Source of the DNA: Streptomyces lincolnensis
Lineage (GTDB): Bacteria; Actinomycetota; Actinomycetes; Streptomycetales; Streptomycetaceae
Length of the DNA stretch: 64,000 nucleotides
Direction of reading: 5' to 3'
Assembly (NCBI RefSeq): GCF_021173675.1
Contig: NZ_JAIHON010000003.1
Location: forward strand, 1-64,000
The translations under genes were made by a program, and so were the position numbers. Below are positions 25,233 to 33,739 of this stretch, piece by piece (position 1 is the first letter of the stretch; each line of letters opens with the position of its first letter). The notes beneath the pieces are model-generated. The model made no database searches, was not told the DNA's origin, and worked only from the letters and a program-made list of their open reading frames with translations.

Positions 25233-26717
25233 TCAGGCGACCGGGGTCGCCACCCAGTCGGGGTGGTTCGGCATCGGCGGTGTCGTGGGGCCGTACAGCC
25301 AGGGGCGCAGGAAGGACCCCAGGTCCTGCCCCGAGACCGCGGACGCCAGGTCGACGAAGTCCTGGGTGCTCGCGGTCTTTCCGCGATACTGCGTGACCCA
25401 GGCCCGGTCGATCTTCCGGAAGGTCTCGTCACCGACCTTCTCGCGCAGCGCGTAGAGCACGAGGGCCGAGCCGTCGTAGCGCATCCGCTTGAACAGGTTG
25501 GGTTCGGTGGGCTCGGCCGGGGCGCCGAAGTCGCGGCGCCACACGTTGTGGTTCGTGTACGCCGTCTTCATGGCGGCCTCGAAACTGTCCCCGCCGTGCT
25601 CCTCGGAGTACAGGCGCTCGTAGAAGCGGGCGTGTCCCTCGCTGAGCCACAGGTCCGACCAGGTGCGCAGGGCGACGCTGTCACCGAACCACTGGTGGAC
25701 CAGTTCGTGGACGAGCGTGCGCTCGGCGTCCACCCGGGTGCCGAGCAGGTCGGCCTTGGGGACCAGCGAGAGGGTCTGCGTCTCCAGGGCGACCCCGAGG
25801 TCGGTGTCCCCGACCAGCACGCCGTACCGCTTGAACGGGTAGGCGCCGAGGCGCTGTTCGAGCCAGCGTAAGTGCTGCGGGGTGAGATCGAGGTACTCGT
25901 CGGTCCCGTCGACGAGCTCGTCGGGTACGAAGTCGCGGAGCGGGACGCCGTTGGTGGTCGGCCGGTCGACGGCGGTGAGCCGGCCGACGGCCATCTGCAC
26001 CAGCTGGGTGGAGACCGGCTGTTCGGAGTCGTACGTCCAGCGCTCCCGGCCGTCGCCGAGCGGTTCCCGCGAGACGAGCCTGCCGTTCGCCACCGCGGTC
26101 AGTCCCGCGGGTGCGGTGACACGGAAGGTGACGGGCGCGCGCTGACTCGGGTGGTCGTTCGCCGGGAAGACCATCTTGGCGCCGTTGGGCTGCGGGTACA
26201 GCACGGTGCCGCTGGGCGTGGGGATCCAGCCGTAGTCCTCGATGGCGTCGTCACGGTGGCGTATCTGGGTGGGGTCGGCGGTGTAGGTGACCGTGACGGT
26301 GAACGCGCTCTTGCGGGGCAGCGGCAGCCAGGGCGTGACGACCAACTCGTCGCCCTCGCGCACCGCTTCGGCCGGGGTGCCGTCGACGGTGACCTCGTGC
26401 AGGGTGTTGCCCGCGAAGTCCAGGTTGAACCGGGACAGCTCCGTCGTGGCGGTGGCCTGGATGGTGGCCTTCGCCTCGAACGGCGTCCTCGGCGCCTGCC
26501 AGTCGAAGTCGAGGTGGTAGCGGTTCACCGTGTAGCCGCCGTTGCCGTCGAGGGGGAAGAGCGGGTCGCCGAGCCCGGGAGCACCGGGGACGGGGACCGA
26601 GTCCCGGCTCGCGGCCGGGGCGGCGTCGGCCACGGGTGCGGTGAGGGCGGCGGTCACGGCGATCGCGGCGGCGAGGGCCAGCCTCACGCCACGACGGGGT
26701 CTTGCGTCCGGGCTCAT
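25233..26717 (-). CDS. Secreted M1-family metallopeptidase
   Basis: A 494-residue protein with a signal peptide (residues 1-33, cleavage near ADAAPAA). The zinc site is HELVHQW: His337, Glu338, His341 and the second Glu360 in WLSEGH, the correct M1 spacing. The GxMEN exopeptidase motif is replaced by GVALETQ, so N-terminal amine binding may differ from classic aminopeptidases. The ATG at 26717 follows GGAAGG. Likely role is extracellular peptide trimming for nutrition or development. A stable hairpin lies just upstream. Confidence 0.88.
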   Translation of the reverse strand: MSPDARPRRGVRLALAAAIAVTAALTAPVADAAPAASRDSVPVPGAPGLGDPLFPLDGNGGYTVNRYHLDFDWQAPRTPFEAKATIQATATTELSRFNLDFAGNTLHEVTVDGTPAEAVREGDELVVTPWLPLPRKSAFTVTVTYTADPTQIRHRDDAIEDYGWIPTPSGTVLYPQPNGAKMVFPANDHPSQRAPVTFRVTAPAGLTAVANGRLVSREPLGDGRERWTYDSEQPVSTQLVQMAVGRLTAVDRPTTNGVPLRDFVPDELVDGTDEYLDLTPQHLRWLEQRLGAYPFKRYGVLVGDTDLGVALETQTLSLVPKADLLGTRVDAERTLVHELVHQWFGDSVALRTWSDLWLSEGHARFYERLYSEEHGGDSFEAAMKTAYTNHNVWRRDFGAPAEPTEPNLFKRMRYDGSALVLYALREKVGDETFRKIDRAWVTQYRGKTASTQDFVDLASAVSGQDLGSFLRPWLYGPTTPPMPNHPDWVATPVA

Positions 26718-26765
26718 CGAGAACCTTCCGGCTGAAGGGCGGAGGTGCGGAGGTGCGGGGGCGCG

Positions 26766-26800
26766 GAGGCGCCCCACGGGAGAGATGAGTGGGGCGCCTC
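26766..26800. terminator. 12-bp perfect stem-loop between small secreted gene and M1 peptidase
   Basis: GAGGCGCCCCAC (26766-26777) and GTGGGGCGCCTC (26789-26800) form a perfect stem with an 11-nt loop. It lies 24 bp downstream of the small gene and 49 bp upstream of the peptidase start on the minus strand. There is no T-run, so it is either a streptomycete GC-rich terminator or an mRNA processing/attenuation structure. Confidence 0.6.
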
Positions 26801-26823
26801 GGGGTGATGACGTGACGGTGGGT

Positions 26824-27060
26824 CTAGTTGGGTTCCCAGTTGCCGTTGGTGGTCAGGGCGCCCGGGGTGGAGGACACCTGGAACCCGTCCGGGGCGGTCG
26901 AGGCGCTCTGGGGACAGCCGCCCCCGCACTGCGGCGTCAGTTCACCGGCCTGGGCCGTGGCGACCGGCCCGGCGAGGAGCATCGCGGCGACGCCCCCCGC
27001 GGTCAGCAGTCCCGCGTCCGGCGAGGGGTCCACTTCATGTCGTTTCCCTTCTGTTCCCAT
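26824..27060 (-). CDS. Small secreted protein of unknown function
   Basis: A 78-residue reading frame from the ATG at 27060 (a GTG at 27033 would give 69). A hydrophobic signal core (LLTAGGVAAMLLAGPVATAQA) is followed by a short mature part, ELTPQCGGGCPQSAS and a tail ending NGNWEPN, with a possible Cys-Cys bridge. The expected basic n-region is poor in this frame. A well-placed ATG at 27038 with AAGGGA encodes MKWTPRRTR in another frame, so a one-base frame disturbance may have split the signal peptide. No family is recognised. Confidence 0.55.
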   Translation of the reverse strand: MGTEGKRHEVDPSPDAGLLTAGGVAAMLLAGPVATAQAGELTPQCGGGCPQSASTAPDGFQVSSTPGALTTNGNWEPN

Positions 27061-27146
27061 CGTTCTGTTCCCGCTGTCGGAACTCTGCACGGCGGGCCGG
27101 GACCCGATCAATGACCCATCGCTCATGCGGCGATTAGCCGTCCTAA

Positions 27147-27168
27147 TGCGATCACTGTGCGATCACTG
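27147..27168. repeat. 11-bp tandem duplication TGCGATCACTG
   Basis: Two exact adjacent copies (27147-27157 and 27158-27168). The second copy contains the stop codon of the FBP-domain gene. Confidence 0.6.
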
Positions 27169-27660
27169 GCCGTACAACTTCCCCAGGAAGGCGGCCAGGT
27201 TGTCCCTCGTGCGGGAGATCTGCTCCTCCAAGGTCAGGCTCTCCTCGAAGCGGGATCCGGAGTCCGGGATCTTCCTGCCGCGGAGGTAGAGGGAGCAGGC
27301 GAGGTCGGTGCACATGTACAGGCCCACCGAGTTGCCCTCGCGGCCGGCCGCGCCCGCCTTGCGGGCGGTCATCAGGGAGACACCGCCGCCCCGGTGGGTG
27401 GTCAGACAGAGGGAGCACATGCTGCGGTGCAGGAAGCCGCGCTGTGAGGACGGGAAGCGCAGGGTGACACCGACCAGTCGCCCGTCCCGTTCGGCCACCA
27501 GGTAACTGCGGTCGGGCGCTCCGGGATCTCGCCAGCCGAGGAAGTCCAGGTCGTCCCAGGGGCGTTCGGCGAGATCCCGGGGAACGGCCAGGCGCTTGGC
27601 CTCCCCTTTGGAGCAGTTGATAAAAGAGTTGCGGATGTCCTGCTCGGTGAGTGACCTCAT
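27163..27660 (-). CDS. FBP-domain (FusB-like) zinc-finger protein
   Basis: A 165-residue protein of the EF-G-binding (FBP_C) family. The C-terminal half has a treble-clef zinc finger with Cys pairs CSLC and CTDLAC, as in FusB, which releases EF-G from the ribosome and gives fusidic acid resistance in staphylococci. The N-terminus (SLTEQDIRNSFINCSKGEAKRL) matches the actinobacterial branch, whose role is not established. The gene is divergent from a DUF3626 gene with a clear palindrome between them. Confidence 0.82.
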   Translation of the reverse strand: MRSLTEQDIRNSFINCSKGEAKRLAVPRDLAERPWDDLDFLGWRDPGAPDRSYLVAERDGRLVGVTLRFPSSQRGFLHRSMCSLCLTTHRGGGVSLMTARKAGAAGREGNSVGLYMCTDLACSLYLRGRKIPDSGSRFEESLTLEEQISRTRDNLAAFLGKLYGQ

Positions 27661-27699
27661 GGGGGGAGCCTTCTGGGGGTCGGTGGATCATTTCTCTGA

Positions 27700-27718
27700 A
27701 ACCTAGAAGCCCTAGGTT
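27700..27718. promoter_or_regulatory. Palindrome AACCTAG-N5-CTAGGTT
   Basis: Perfect 7-5-7 inverted repeat in the short gap between two divergent genes, 7 nt upstream of a possible -10 box TAGGGT (27725-27730). This looks like an operator; the regulator is unknown. Confidence 0.5.
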
Positions 27719-27755
27719 CATGGCTAGGGTAGGCAGGCACGGTGAAGGGAAGCCA

Positions 27756-28718
27756 GTGGATTTCCGGGATGTCGGTTCGGCGAGGGCGCGGACCGCGCTG
27801 CGTCATGTGGCGGGTCTCTCCGCGGGTCCGGCCGTCGCGCACGACCTGCGCGTCACACTCAACTTCCACCCGGACCGGCTGGTGCGGGGCCTGCCCATCC
27901 TCGACGCCCTGGCACAGGACGGCGCCTACCACTCGCAGTTCGTCACCGGGACCAGCAACGGCGGGCTCACCGCCCACCCCGGCGGCGACCGCTGGCGCTG
28001 GGAGACCCGGATCTTCGGCGGCGCCTACGACGACGCGGACGCCCGTGACCGGCCCGTGTACGGCGCGTTGGACTTCCGCCGCCAGATCGTCGGCGCCGCC
28101 CCGCGGTTCGGCTCCTCCCATTTCCGCCTGACCGCCGCCACGCTGACCCGTGCCACCTTCTGCTATCCCGACAGCGCGGCCGAGCCGGCCGACTTCGGCG
28201 TCGCCGCCGGGATGTCCCTGATCGCGCTGGCCGAGGCGGACGAGCAGGACGCCCTCAACGACTACATCGAGGCCCAGGTGCACGCCGGTGTCGTCCTCGC
28301 CCGGGACGTGGAGGCCCTCGTCCTCGACGCCTGCTACCGCGGTACGCCCGTGGAGGCGGCCGCCCGCCGGCTGCCCTGCCCGGTGGAGTGGCACCCCGGC
28401 TACCGCCTCACGGTCGCCGGGCTGTACCGGCACGCCGACTACCGCGGACCGGAGTACGCCGACCTGGGCGCCCGGATCGCCGAGGACGGCCTGATCGACC
28501 CCCGGATCATCGGCGACGCCGCCCGCACGGGACGGTACGAGCTCCAGGACCTGAAGATGGTGTGGCACACCCTGGCCCGCTTCGGCGCGCCGGCGGGAGC
28601 GGGCACGGCCCGCCGCCGGGACCCCGCCTGCTCCTCCGCCGTGGATCCCGCCTACTCCTCCGCCGTAGAGGCCGGCGCCGGTGGCCACGCCCCGGAGGCC
28701 AGCACCCCCAGCGCGTAG
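27756..28718 (+). CDS. DUF3626 protein
   Basis: A 320-residue cytoplasmic protein matching DUF3626 (landmarks LRVTLNFHPDRL, YHSQFVTGTSNGGLTAHPGG, RPVYGALDF, FGSSHFRL, YELQDLKMVWHTLARFG). The fold resembles ADP-ribosyltransferase-like proteins in some annotations, but no activity is established. The GTG at 27756 is chosen for GAAGGGA at 27744-27750; an ATG at 27720 would lie directly on the palindrome. The C-terminal 45 residues are Ala/Ser-rich and include a near-repeat (DPACSSAVDPAYSSAV). Confidence 0.8.
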   Translation: MDFRDVGSARARTALRHVAGLSAGPAVAHDLRVTLNFHPDRLVRGLPILDALAQDGAYHSQFVTGTSNGGLTAHPGGDRWRWETRIFGGAYDDADARDRPVYGALDFRRQIVGAAPRFGSSHFRLTAATLTRATFCYPDSAAEPADFGVAAGMSLIALAEADEQDALNDYIEAQVHAGVVLARDVEALVLDACYRGTPVEAAARRLPCPVEWHPGYRLTVAGLYRHADYRGPEYADLGARIAEDGLIDPRIIGDAARTGRYELQDLKMVWHTLARFGAPAGAGTARRRDPACSSAVDPAYSSAVEAGAGGHAPEASTPSA

Positions 28719-29292
28719 GCGCGCGCGACCAGTTCCGTACGGTTCGCCGCGCCCCAGCGCGCGGACAGGCGCCGCAGGTGGTAGGTGACGCCGTCCGTGG
28801 TGAGCCCGGTCTCGCGGGCGGCCCGCGCCGTGGTGGCGCCGCCGGCGAGCAGGGCCAGGATCCGGGCCTCGACCGGCGCGACCCGCACGGCCTCGGACGC
28901 GTCCGGCTCGCGCTCGTCCAGGACCCGCAGCATCACCAGCAGCGCGGGCGTCTCCTCGACGTGTCGCTCACCGGATCGGCCGTCAGCTCCCCGTACCTCC
29001 GCGCACCGCCGAGCCCCTCCCAGGTCACCGACACCTGGTAGCGCGACCGGTGCCGCAGCCGCAGCGCCTGGGCGATCCGCTCCACCTGACCGGCCTCCCG
29101 CGGGCGGAACAGCTCCAGCACCTCACGCCCGCGCAGCCGCCCCGGCGTGGTCCCGCACTCCGTGGCCATCGCCGGATTGGCCAGCAGGACGGCGCCGTAC
29201 ACATCGCAGACCGCGACCGGCACCGAGACCCGGTCGAAGAGCATCAGGGCACGGTTGCGCCACACCACGGCCTCCGGATCGGTCGAGTCCAC
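28652..29292 (-). pseudogene. PAS-LuxR regulator split by a one-base frameshift
   Basis: The N-terminal half (from GTG 29292, with GGAGG upstream) encodes a PAS-like domain (VWRNRALMLFDRVSVPVAVC, TPGRLRGREVLELFRP) and then runs into a stop after SDTSRRRPRCW. The C-terminal half, in another frame, encodes a LuxR/GerE helix-turn-helix (VEARILALLAGG, TTDGVTYHLRRLSARW). Restoring one base near 28958-28962 would give SDT-x-EETPALLVMLRVLDE and one continuous protein of about 212 residues. Either a true inactivating deletion or a sequencing error. It is divergent from the P450-reductase gene. Confidence 0.85.
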
Positions 29293-29336
29293 CAGCACCT
29301 CCTGCCGTTCGACGCAAGGGCCACACACGTACGTGC

Positions 29337-29354
29337 ACTACACAATCATGTAGT
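29337..29354. promoter_or_regulatory. Operator-like palindrome upstream of P450-reductase
   Basis: ACTACA-N6-TGTAGT is a perfect 6-6-6 inverted repeat in the 140-bp gap between the PAS-LuxR gene and the P450 fusion. A second palindrome, CACGTACGTG (29326-29335), lies directly beside it. Confidence 0.5.
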
Positions 29355-29432
29355 CCGGCGTCGCGGACGGCCGGATGGCGTGGACCAATCTGGTCCCAGT
29401 ACTCCCGTACGGCGAAAGGCAGTTGTCGCGCC

Positions 29433-32400
29433 ATGCCCCCCACCGCGCAGACCACCCCGGACCTCCCGGACCTCCCCGACGTCCCGGTTGTCGACATCTC
29501 CGACACCGGACCCGGTCGCACGCCCCTCCAGCAGGCCATGGGGCTGATGCGCGAGCACGGCCCCCTGCTGGTGCGCCGGCTGCACGGGCGGGACGTCACC
29601 TTCGTCGCGGACCTGGACCTCGTCACCGAGCTGGCCGACGAGACCCGGTTCGCCAAGGCCGTCGGACCCGCGCTGGAGAACGTCCGGGAGTTCGCCGCCG
29701 ACGGGCTGTTCACCGCCTATAACGAGGAACCGAACTGGGCCAAGGCCCACGACATCCTGATGCCCGCCTTCGCGCTGGGCTCGATGCGGACCTACGACCC
29801 GGTGATGCTGGAGGTGGCGCGCCGGCTGATCGGCTCCTGGGACCGGGCCGCCCGCGCCGGAACGCCGGTGAACATTCCCGACGACATGACCCGGATGACG
29901 CTCGACACCATCGGCCTCGCCGGATTCGGCTACGACTTCGGCTCCTTCGACCGGGACGAGCCGCACCCCTTCGTCGAGGCGATGGTGCGCTGTCTGGAAT
30001 GGGCCATGACCCGCCTGGCCCGCACCCCCGGCGGTGACTACACGGCCGAGGACGAGGCGTTCCGCACCGACGCCGCCTACCTCGCGCGGGTCGTCGACGA
30101 CGTGATCGACGCCCGCCGGGCCTCCGGCGAGACCGGTGGCGACGACCTCCTGGGCCTCATGCTCTCCGCCACGCATCCGGCCGACGGCACCACCCTGGAC
30201 GCCACCAACATCCGCAACCAGGTGATCACCTTCCTGATCGCCGGGCACGAGACGACCTCCGGCGCGATGTCGTTCGCGATGTACTACCTGGCCAAGCACC
30301 CGGCCGTGCTCCAGCTCGTGCGGCGCGAGGTGGACGAGCTGTGGGGCGACACCGCCGACCCGGAGCCGACGTTCGACGAGGTCGGCCGGCTCACCTACAC
30401 CCGGCAGGTGCTCAACGAGGCGCTCAGGCTGTGGCCGACCGCCGCCGCGTTCAGCCGGCAGGCCCGCGAGGACACCCTGCTCGGCGGCCGGATCCCGCTG
30501 CGCGCCGGACAGGCTCTCACCGTCATCGCGCCGATGCTCCACCGGCAGCCCGTCTGGGGCGACAACCCCGAGCTGTTCGACCCCTCCCGCTTCACACCCG
30601 AGGCCGAGGCGGCCCGCTCCCCGCACGCCTTCAAGCCCTTCGGTACGGGTGAACGCGCCTGCATCGGGCGGCAGTTCGCGCTGCACGAGGCGACCATGCT
30701 GCTCGCGCTCCTGGTCCACCGCTACCGGCTGCACGACCACGCCGACTACCGCCTCACCGTCAAGGAGGCGCTCACCCTCAAGCCCGACGGCTTCACCCTC
30801 ACCCTGACCCCGCGCACCGGCGCCGACCGGGCCCACCCGCCCCTGCCGGGCGCCGCGCCCCGCACCGAGGCCGCCACGACCCCCGACGCCGCTCTCCCCG
30901 CCCGGGTCCGCCCCGGCACCCGCGCCCTGTTCCTGCACGGCAGCAACTACGGCACCTGCCGCGAGTTCGCCGCCCGGCTCGCCGACGAGGCCGCCGCCGT
31001 GGGCTGCGAGACCGAGGTCGCCCCGCTGGACGCGTACGCGGGCGGCCTCCCCACCGACCGCCCGGTCGTCATCTCCGCCGCCTCCTACAACGGCCAACCC
31101 ACCGACGACGCACGGCGGTTCGCGGCCTGGTTGGACGAGGCGACCGACGCCACCGACGTCACCTACGCCGTCCTCGGCATCGGCGACCGCAACTGGGCCG
31201 CCACCTACCAGCACGTCCCCACCCGCGTCGACGAGCGCCTCGCCGAACTCGGCGCCACCCGCCTGCTGGACCGCGCCGCCGGCGACGCCTCCGGCGACCT
31301 CACCGGCACCGTCCGCGCCTTCACGGCCGGCCTGCGCACCGCGCTGCTCACGGCCCACGGCGACCCGGACGCCGCCCCCTCGGTGCCCGAACCGGAGACC
31401 GCCTACGAGGTCCGGACCCTGACCGGAGGCCCGCTGGACGCCCTCGCCGAGCGGCACGACCTGGTCCCCATGACCGTCACCGAGGCCCACGACCTCACCG
31501 CTCCCGGCCATCCCCGCCGCAAGCGGTTCGTACGGCTCGCCCTGCCGGCCGGCACCACCTACCGCACCGCCGACCACGTCACCGTGCTCCCGACCCACGA
31601 CAAGGCCCTCGTCGAGCGGGCCGCCGCGGCCCTCGGCGTCGACCTGGACGCCCTCCTGGACATCAGGCCCACCCGCCCGCGCCGCGACGGACTCGCCGTG
31701 GACCGGCCCTTGACGGCGCGTCAACTGCTCACGCACCACGTCGAGTTGCAGCACCGGCCGACCCGGGAGCAGCGGTCCGTCCTGGCCGCCGCCAACCCCT
31801 GCCCGCCCGAGCGCGCCCACCTGGCCGCCCTCGGCGACGACGACCCGCGCACCCTGGTGGAGCTCTTCGAGGCGTACCCCGCCCTGCGCGGTGCCCTCGA
31901 CTGGCCGGCGCTGCTCGACCTCCTGACGCCCCTGCGCCCCCGGCACTACTCGGTGTCCTCGTCCCCGGCCACCGACCCCGGGCACGTCGACCTGATGGTC
32001 TCGCTGCTGGAGGCGCCCGCACGCTCGGGCCACGGAACCTACCGGGGTACCGGCTCCGGACACCTCGCCGACGTCCAGCCCGGGGACACCGTCCTGGCCC
32101 GCGTCCAGCCCTGCCGGGACGCCTTTCGCATCGACCACTCCCGGCCGGTCGTCATGATCGCCGCCGGTACCGGCCTGGCGCCCTTCCGCGGCGCCGTCGC
32201 CGACCGCCTCGCCGCACTGGCCCGGGGCGAGCAACTGCCGCCCGCCCTGTGCTACTTCGGCTGCGACGCCCCGGACGCCGACTTCCTGCACGCCGAGGAA
32301 CTGCGCGCCGCGGAGGCCGCCGGGGCGGTCCGCCTGCGCCCCGCCTTCAGCGCCGCACCGCAGGGCGCGGTGCGGTTCGTGCAGCACCGCGTAGCCGCCG

Positions 32401-32609
32401 AGGCCGCGGAGGTGGGGGAGCTGCTGGACGCGGGCGCCCGGGTGTACGTCTGCGGCGACGGTTCCCGGATGGCCCCCGGTGTGCGGGAGGCGTTCCGTAC
32501 CCTGTACCGGGACCGCACGCCCGGCGCCGACGAGGCGGCCGCCGCGCGCTGGCTCGACGGGCTGGTGCGGGACGGCCGGTACGTCGAGGACGTGTACGCG
32601 GCCGGCTGA
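29433..32609 (+). CDS. Self-sufficient cytochrome P450 / NADPH reductase fusion (CYP102 class)
   Basis: A 1058-residue protein, close to P450-BM3 (1049). Heme domain to about residue 460: I-helix AGHETTSG, ETALRLW-like NEALRLWPT, heme loop FGTGERACIGRQ with Cys410. FMN domain about 490-640: GSNYGTCREFAARLADEA, VVISAASYNGQPTDDA. FAD/NADPH domain to the end: RHYSVSSSP, GTGLAPFRG, CGDGSRMAPGV and a C-terminal YVEDVYAAG. It likely hydroxylates fatty acids or similar chains with NADPH only. The Pro/Asp-rich N-terminal 20 residues are extra. Regulation may involve the broken PAS-LuxR neighbour. Confidence 0.93.
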   Translation: MPPTAQTTPDLPDLPDVPVVDISDTGPGRTPLQQAMGLMREHGPLLVRRLHGRDVTFVADLDLVTELADETRFAKAVGPALENVREFAADGLFTAYNEEPNWAKAHDILMPAFALGSMRTYDPVMLEVARRLIGSWDRAARAGTPVNIPDDMTRMTLDTIGLAGFGYDFGSFDRDEPHPFVEAMVRCLEWAMTRLARTPGGDYTAEDEAFRTDAAYLARVVDDVIDARRASGETGGDDLLGLMLSATHPADGTTLDATNIRNQVITFLIAGHETTSGAMSFAMYYLAKHPAVLQLVRREVDELWGDTADPEPTFDEVGRLTYTRQVLNEALRLWPTAAAFSRQAREDTLLGGRIPLRAGQALTVIAPMLHRQPVWGDNPELFDPSRFTPEAEAARSPHAFKPFGTGERACIGRQFALHEATMLLALLVHRYRLHDHADYRLTVKEALTLKPDGFTLTLTPRTGADRAHPPLPGAAPRTEAATTPDAALPARVRPGTRALFLHGSNYGTCREFAARLADEAAAVGCETEVAPLDAYAGGLPTDRPVVISAASYNGQPTDDARRFAAWLDEATDATDVTYAVLGIGDRNWAATYQHVPTRVDERLAELGATRLLDRAAGDASGDLTGTVRAFTAGLRTALLTAHGDPDAAPSVPEPETAYEVRTLTGGPLDALAERHDLVPMTVTEAHDLTAPGHPRRKRFVRLALPAGTTYRTADHVTVLPTHDKALVERAAAALGVDLDALLDIRPTRPRRDGLAVDRPLTARQLLTHHVELQHRPTREQRSVLAAANPCPPERAHLAALGDDDPRTLVELFEAYPALRGALDWPALLDLLTPLRPRHYSVSSSPATDPGHVDLMVSLLEAPARSGHGTYRGTGSGHLADVQPGDTVLARVQPCRDAFRIDHSRPVVMIAAGTGLAPFRGAVADRLAALARGEQLPPALCYFGCDAPDADFLHAEELRAAEAAGAVRLRPAFSAAPQGAVRFVQHRVAAEAAEVGELLDAGARVYVCGDGSRMAPGVREAFRTLYRDRTPGADEAAAARWLDGLVRDGRYVEDVYAAG

Positions 32610-32638
32610 CGAGCCGGACGAAGAGCGCCGAGAGCGAC

Positions 32639-32665
32639 GACGGCTACGACGGCTACGACGGCTAC
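32639..32665 (+). repeat. Three tandem copies of GACGGCTAC
   Basis: Exact 9-bp direct repeats lie in the gap between the P450 fusion and the kinase gene, immediately upstream of the GGGGAG ribosome site. They are in frame with the downstream gene but no start codon precedes them there. Confidence 0.7.
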
Positions 32666-32686
32666 GAAGGGGAGAGTGGACCAGCG

Positions 32687-33685
32687 ATGGACTCCTGGGA
32701 GCGCGCCCGGCTCGTGCTGGACGGGGCCCACCTGCCCCCGGAGCGTCTCGCCCGCCTCCGCCCGCTGACCGGCGGCACGTACAACACCGTGGAGGAACTC
32801 CTCCTCACCGACGGCAGCCGCTACGTCCTGAAGGTCGCCCCCGACCCGTCCGTCCCCGGGATGCGGCACGAGAAGCGGCTCCTGGTCGCCGAGGCGGAGT
32901 TCTACCGCGCGGCGGCCGAGGCCGGCGTACCGGCACCGCGCACCGTCGCCCTCGGCGAGGAGCCCGCCGTAGCGCATCTGCTGATGACGGCCTGTCCCGG
33001 CGAGCCGTGGGACGGGTCCGTCACGGATGCCGAACGGGCCCCGCTGCGCACCGAGTTGGGTCGCCAGGTGGCGCGGCTGCACCGGATCACCGGGGCCGCC
33101 TTCGGCTATCCCTCCGGTGCTCTCGGTCCGCTCGCCGCCGACTGGCGGACCGCCTTCGCCGGCATGATCGACGCGGTCCTGGACGACGTCCGCGACTACC
33201 GGGCCCGGCTGCCGCGTCCCGTCGAGGAGGTGGCCCGCACGCTCAGGGCCGGCTTCCCCGCGCTCGACGCGGTCACCACACCCCACCTGGTCCACTTCGA
33301 CCTGTGGGACGGGAACATCCTCCTGGACCGCCGGGTGGGTGAGGAGCCCTGTATCGGCGGGCTCATCGACGGCGAGCGGATGTTCTGGGGCGACCCCCTC
33401 GCCGACTTCGTATCCCTGGCGCTGCTGGGGGACATCGAGCAGGACACGGCGTTCCTCGCGGGCTACCGGGAGGCCGGCGGCCGGGCGGACTTCGACGCCC
33501 CGGCGCGCCTCCGCCTCGCCCTCTACCGCGCCTACCTCTACCTGATCATGCTCACCGAGGGAGTGCCGCGGGCTTTCGACGCGGGCCGTTGGCGCTGGCT
33601 GGAGGAGGCGGTCGCCCCGGAACTCCTGGCCGCCCTGGACGAGATCGAGGATCTCGCCCCCAGGCTCGGGCCCGTCGGCCCTTGA
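32687..33685 (+). CDS. Aminoglycoside phosphotransferase-family (APH) kinase
   Basis: A 332-residue protein of the APH/choline-kinase fold. Visible features are a nucleotide-binding N-lobe (LTGGTYNTVEELLL, YVLKVAP with the ATP-binding Lys), the Brenner-type catalytic loop HFDLWDGNIL and the metal-binding GLIDGERMFWGDPLADF in place of IDxxxxxxG(D/N)P. The substrate may be a small alcohol or antibiotic and cannot be named. The ATG at 32687 follows GGGGAG at slightly long spacing. It may be co-transcribed with the P450 fusion 77 nt upstream. Confidence 0.8.
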   Translation: MDSWERARLVLDGAHLPPERLARLRPLTGGTYNTVEELLLTDGSRYVLKVAPDPSVPGMRHEKRLLVAEAEFYRAAAEAGVPAPRTVALGEEPAVAHLLMTACPGEPWDGSVTDAERAPLRTELGRQVARLHRITGAAFGYPSGALGPLAADWRTAFAGMIDAVLDDVRDYRARLPRPVEEVARTLRAGFPALDAVTTPHLVHFDLWDGNILLDRRVGEEPCIGGLIDGERMFWGDPLADFVSLALLGDIEQDTAFLAGYREAGGRADFDAPARLRLALYRAYLYLIMLTEGVPRAFDAGRWRWLEEAVAPELLAALDEIEDLAPRLGPVGP

Positions 33686-33739
33686 ATCACCCCGGCCTTT
33701 CCTCATAGTGTGAATTAAGGGTTCGAGGAAGGGGTTCGT

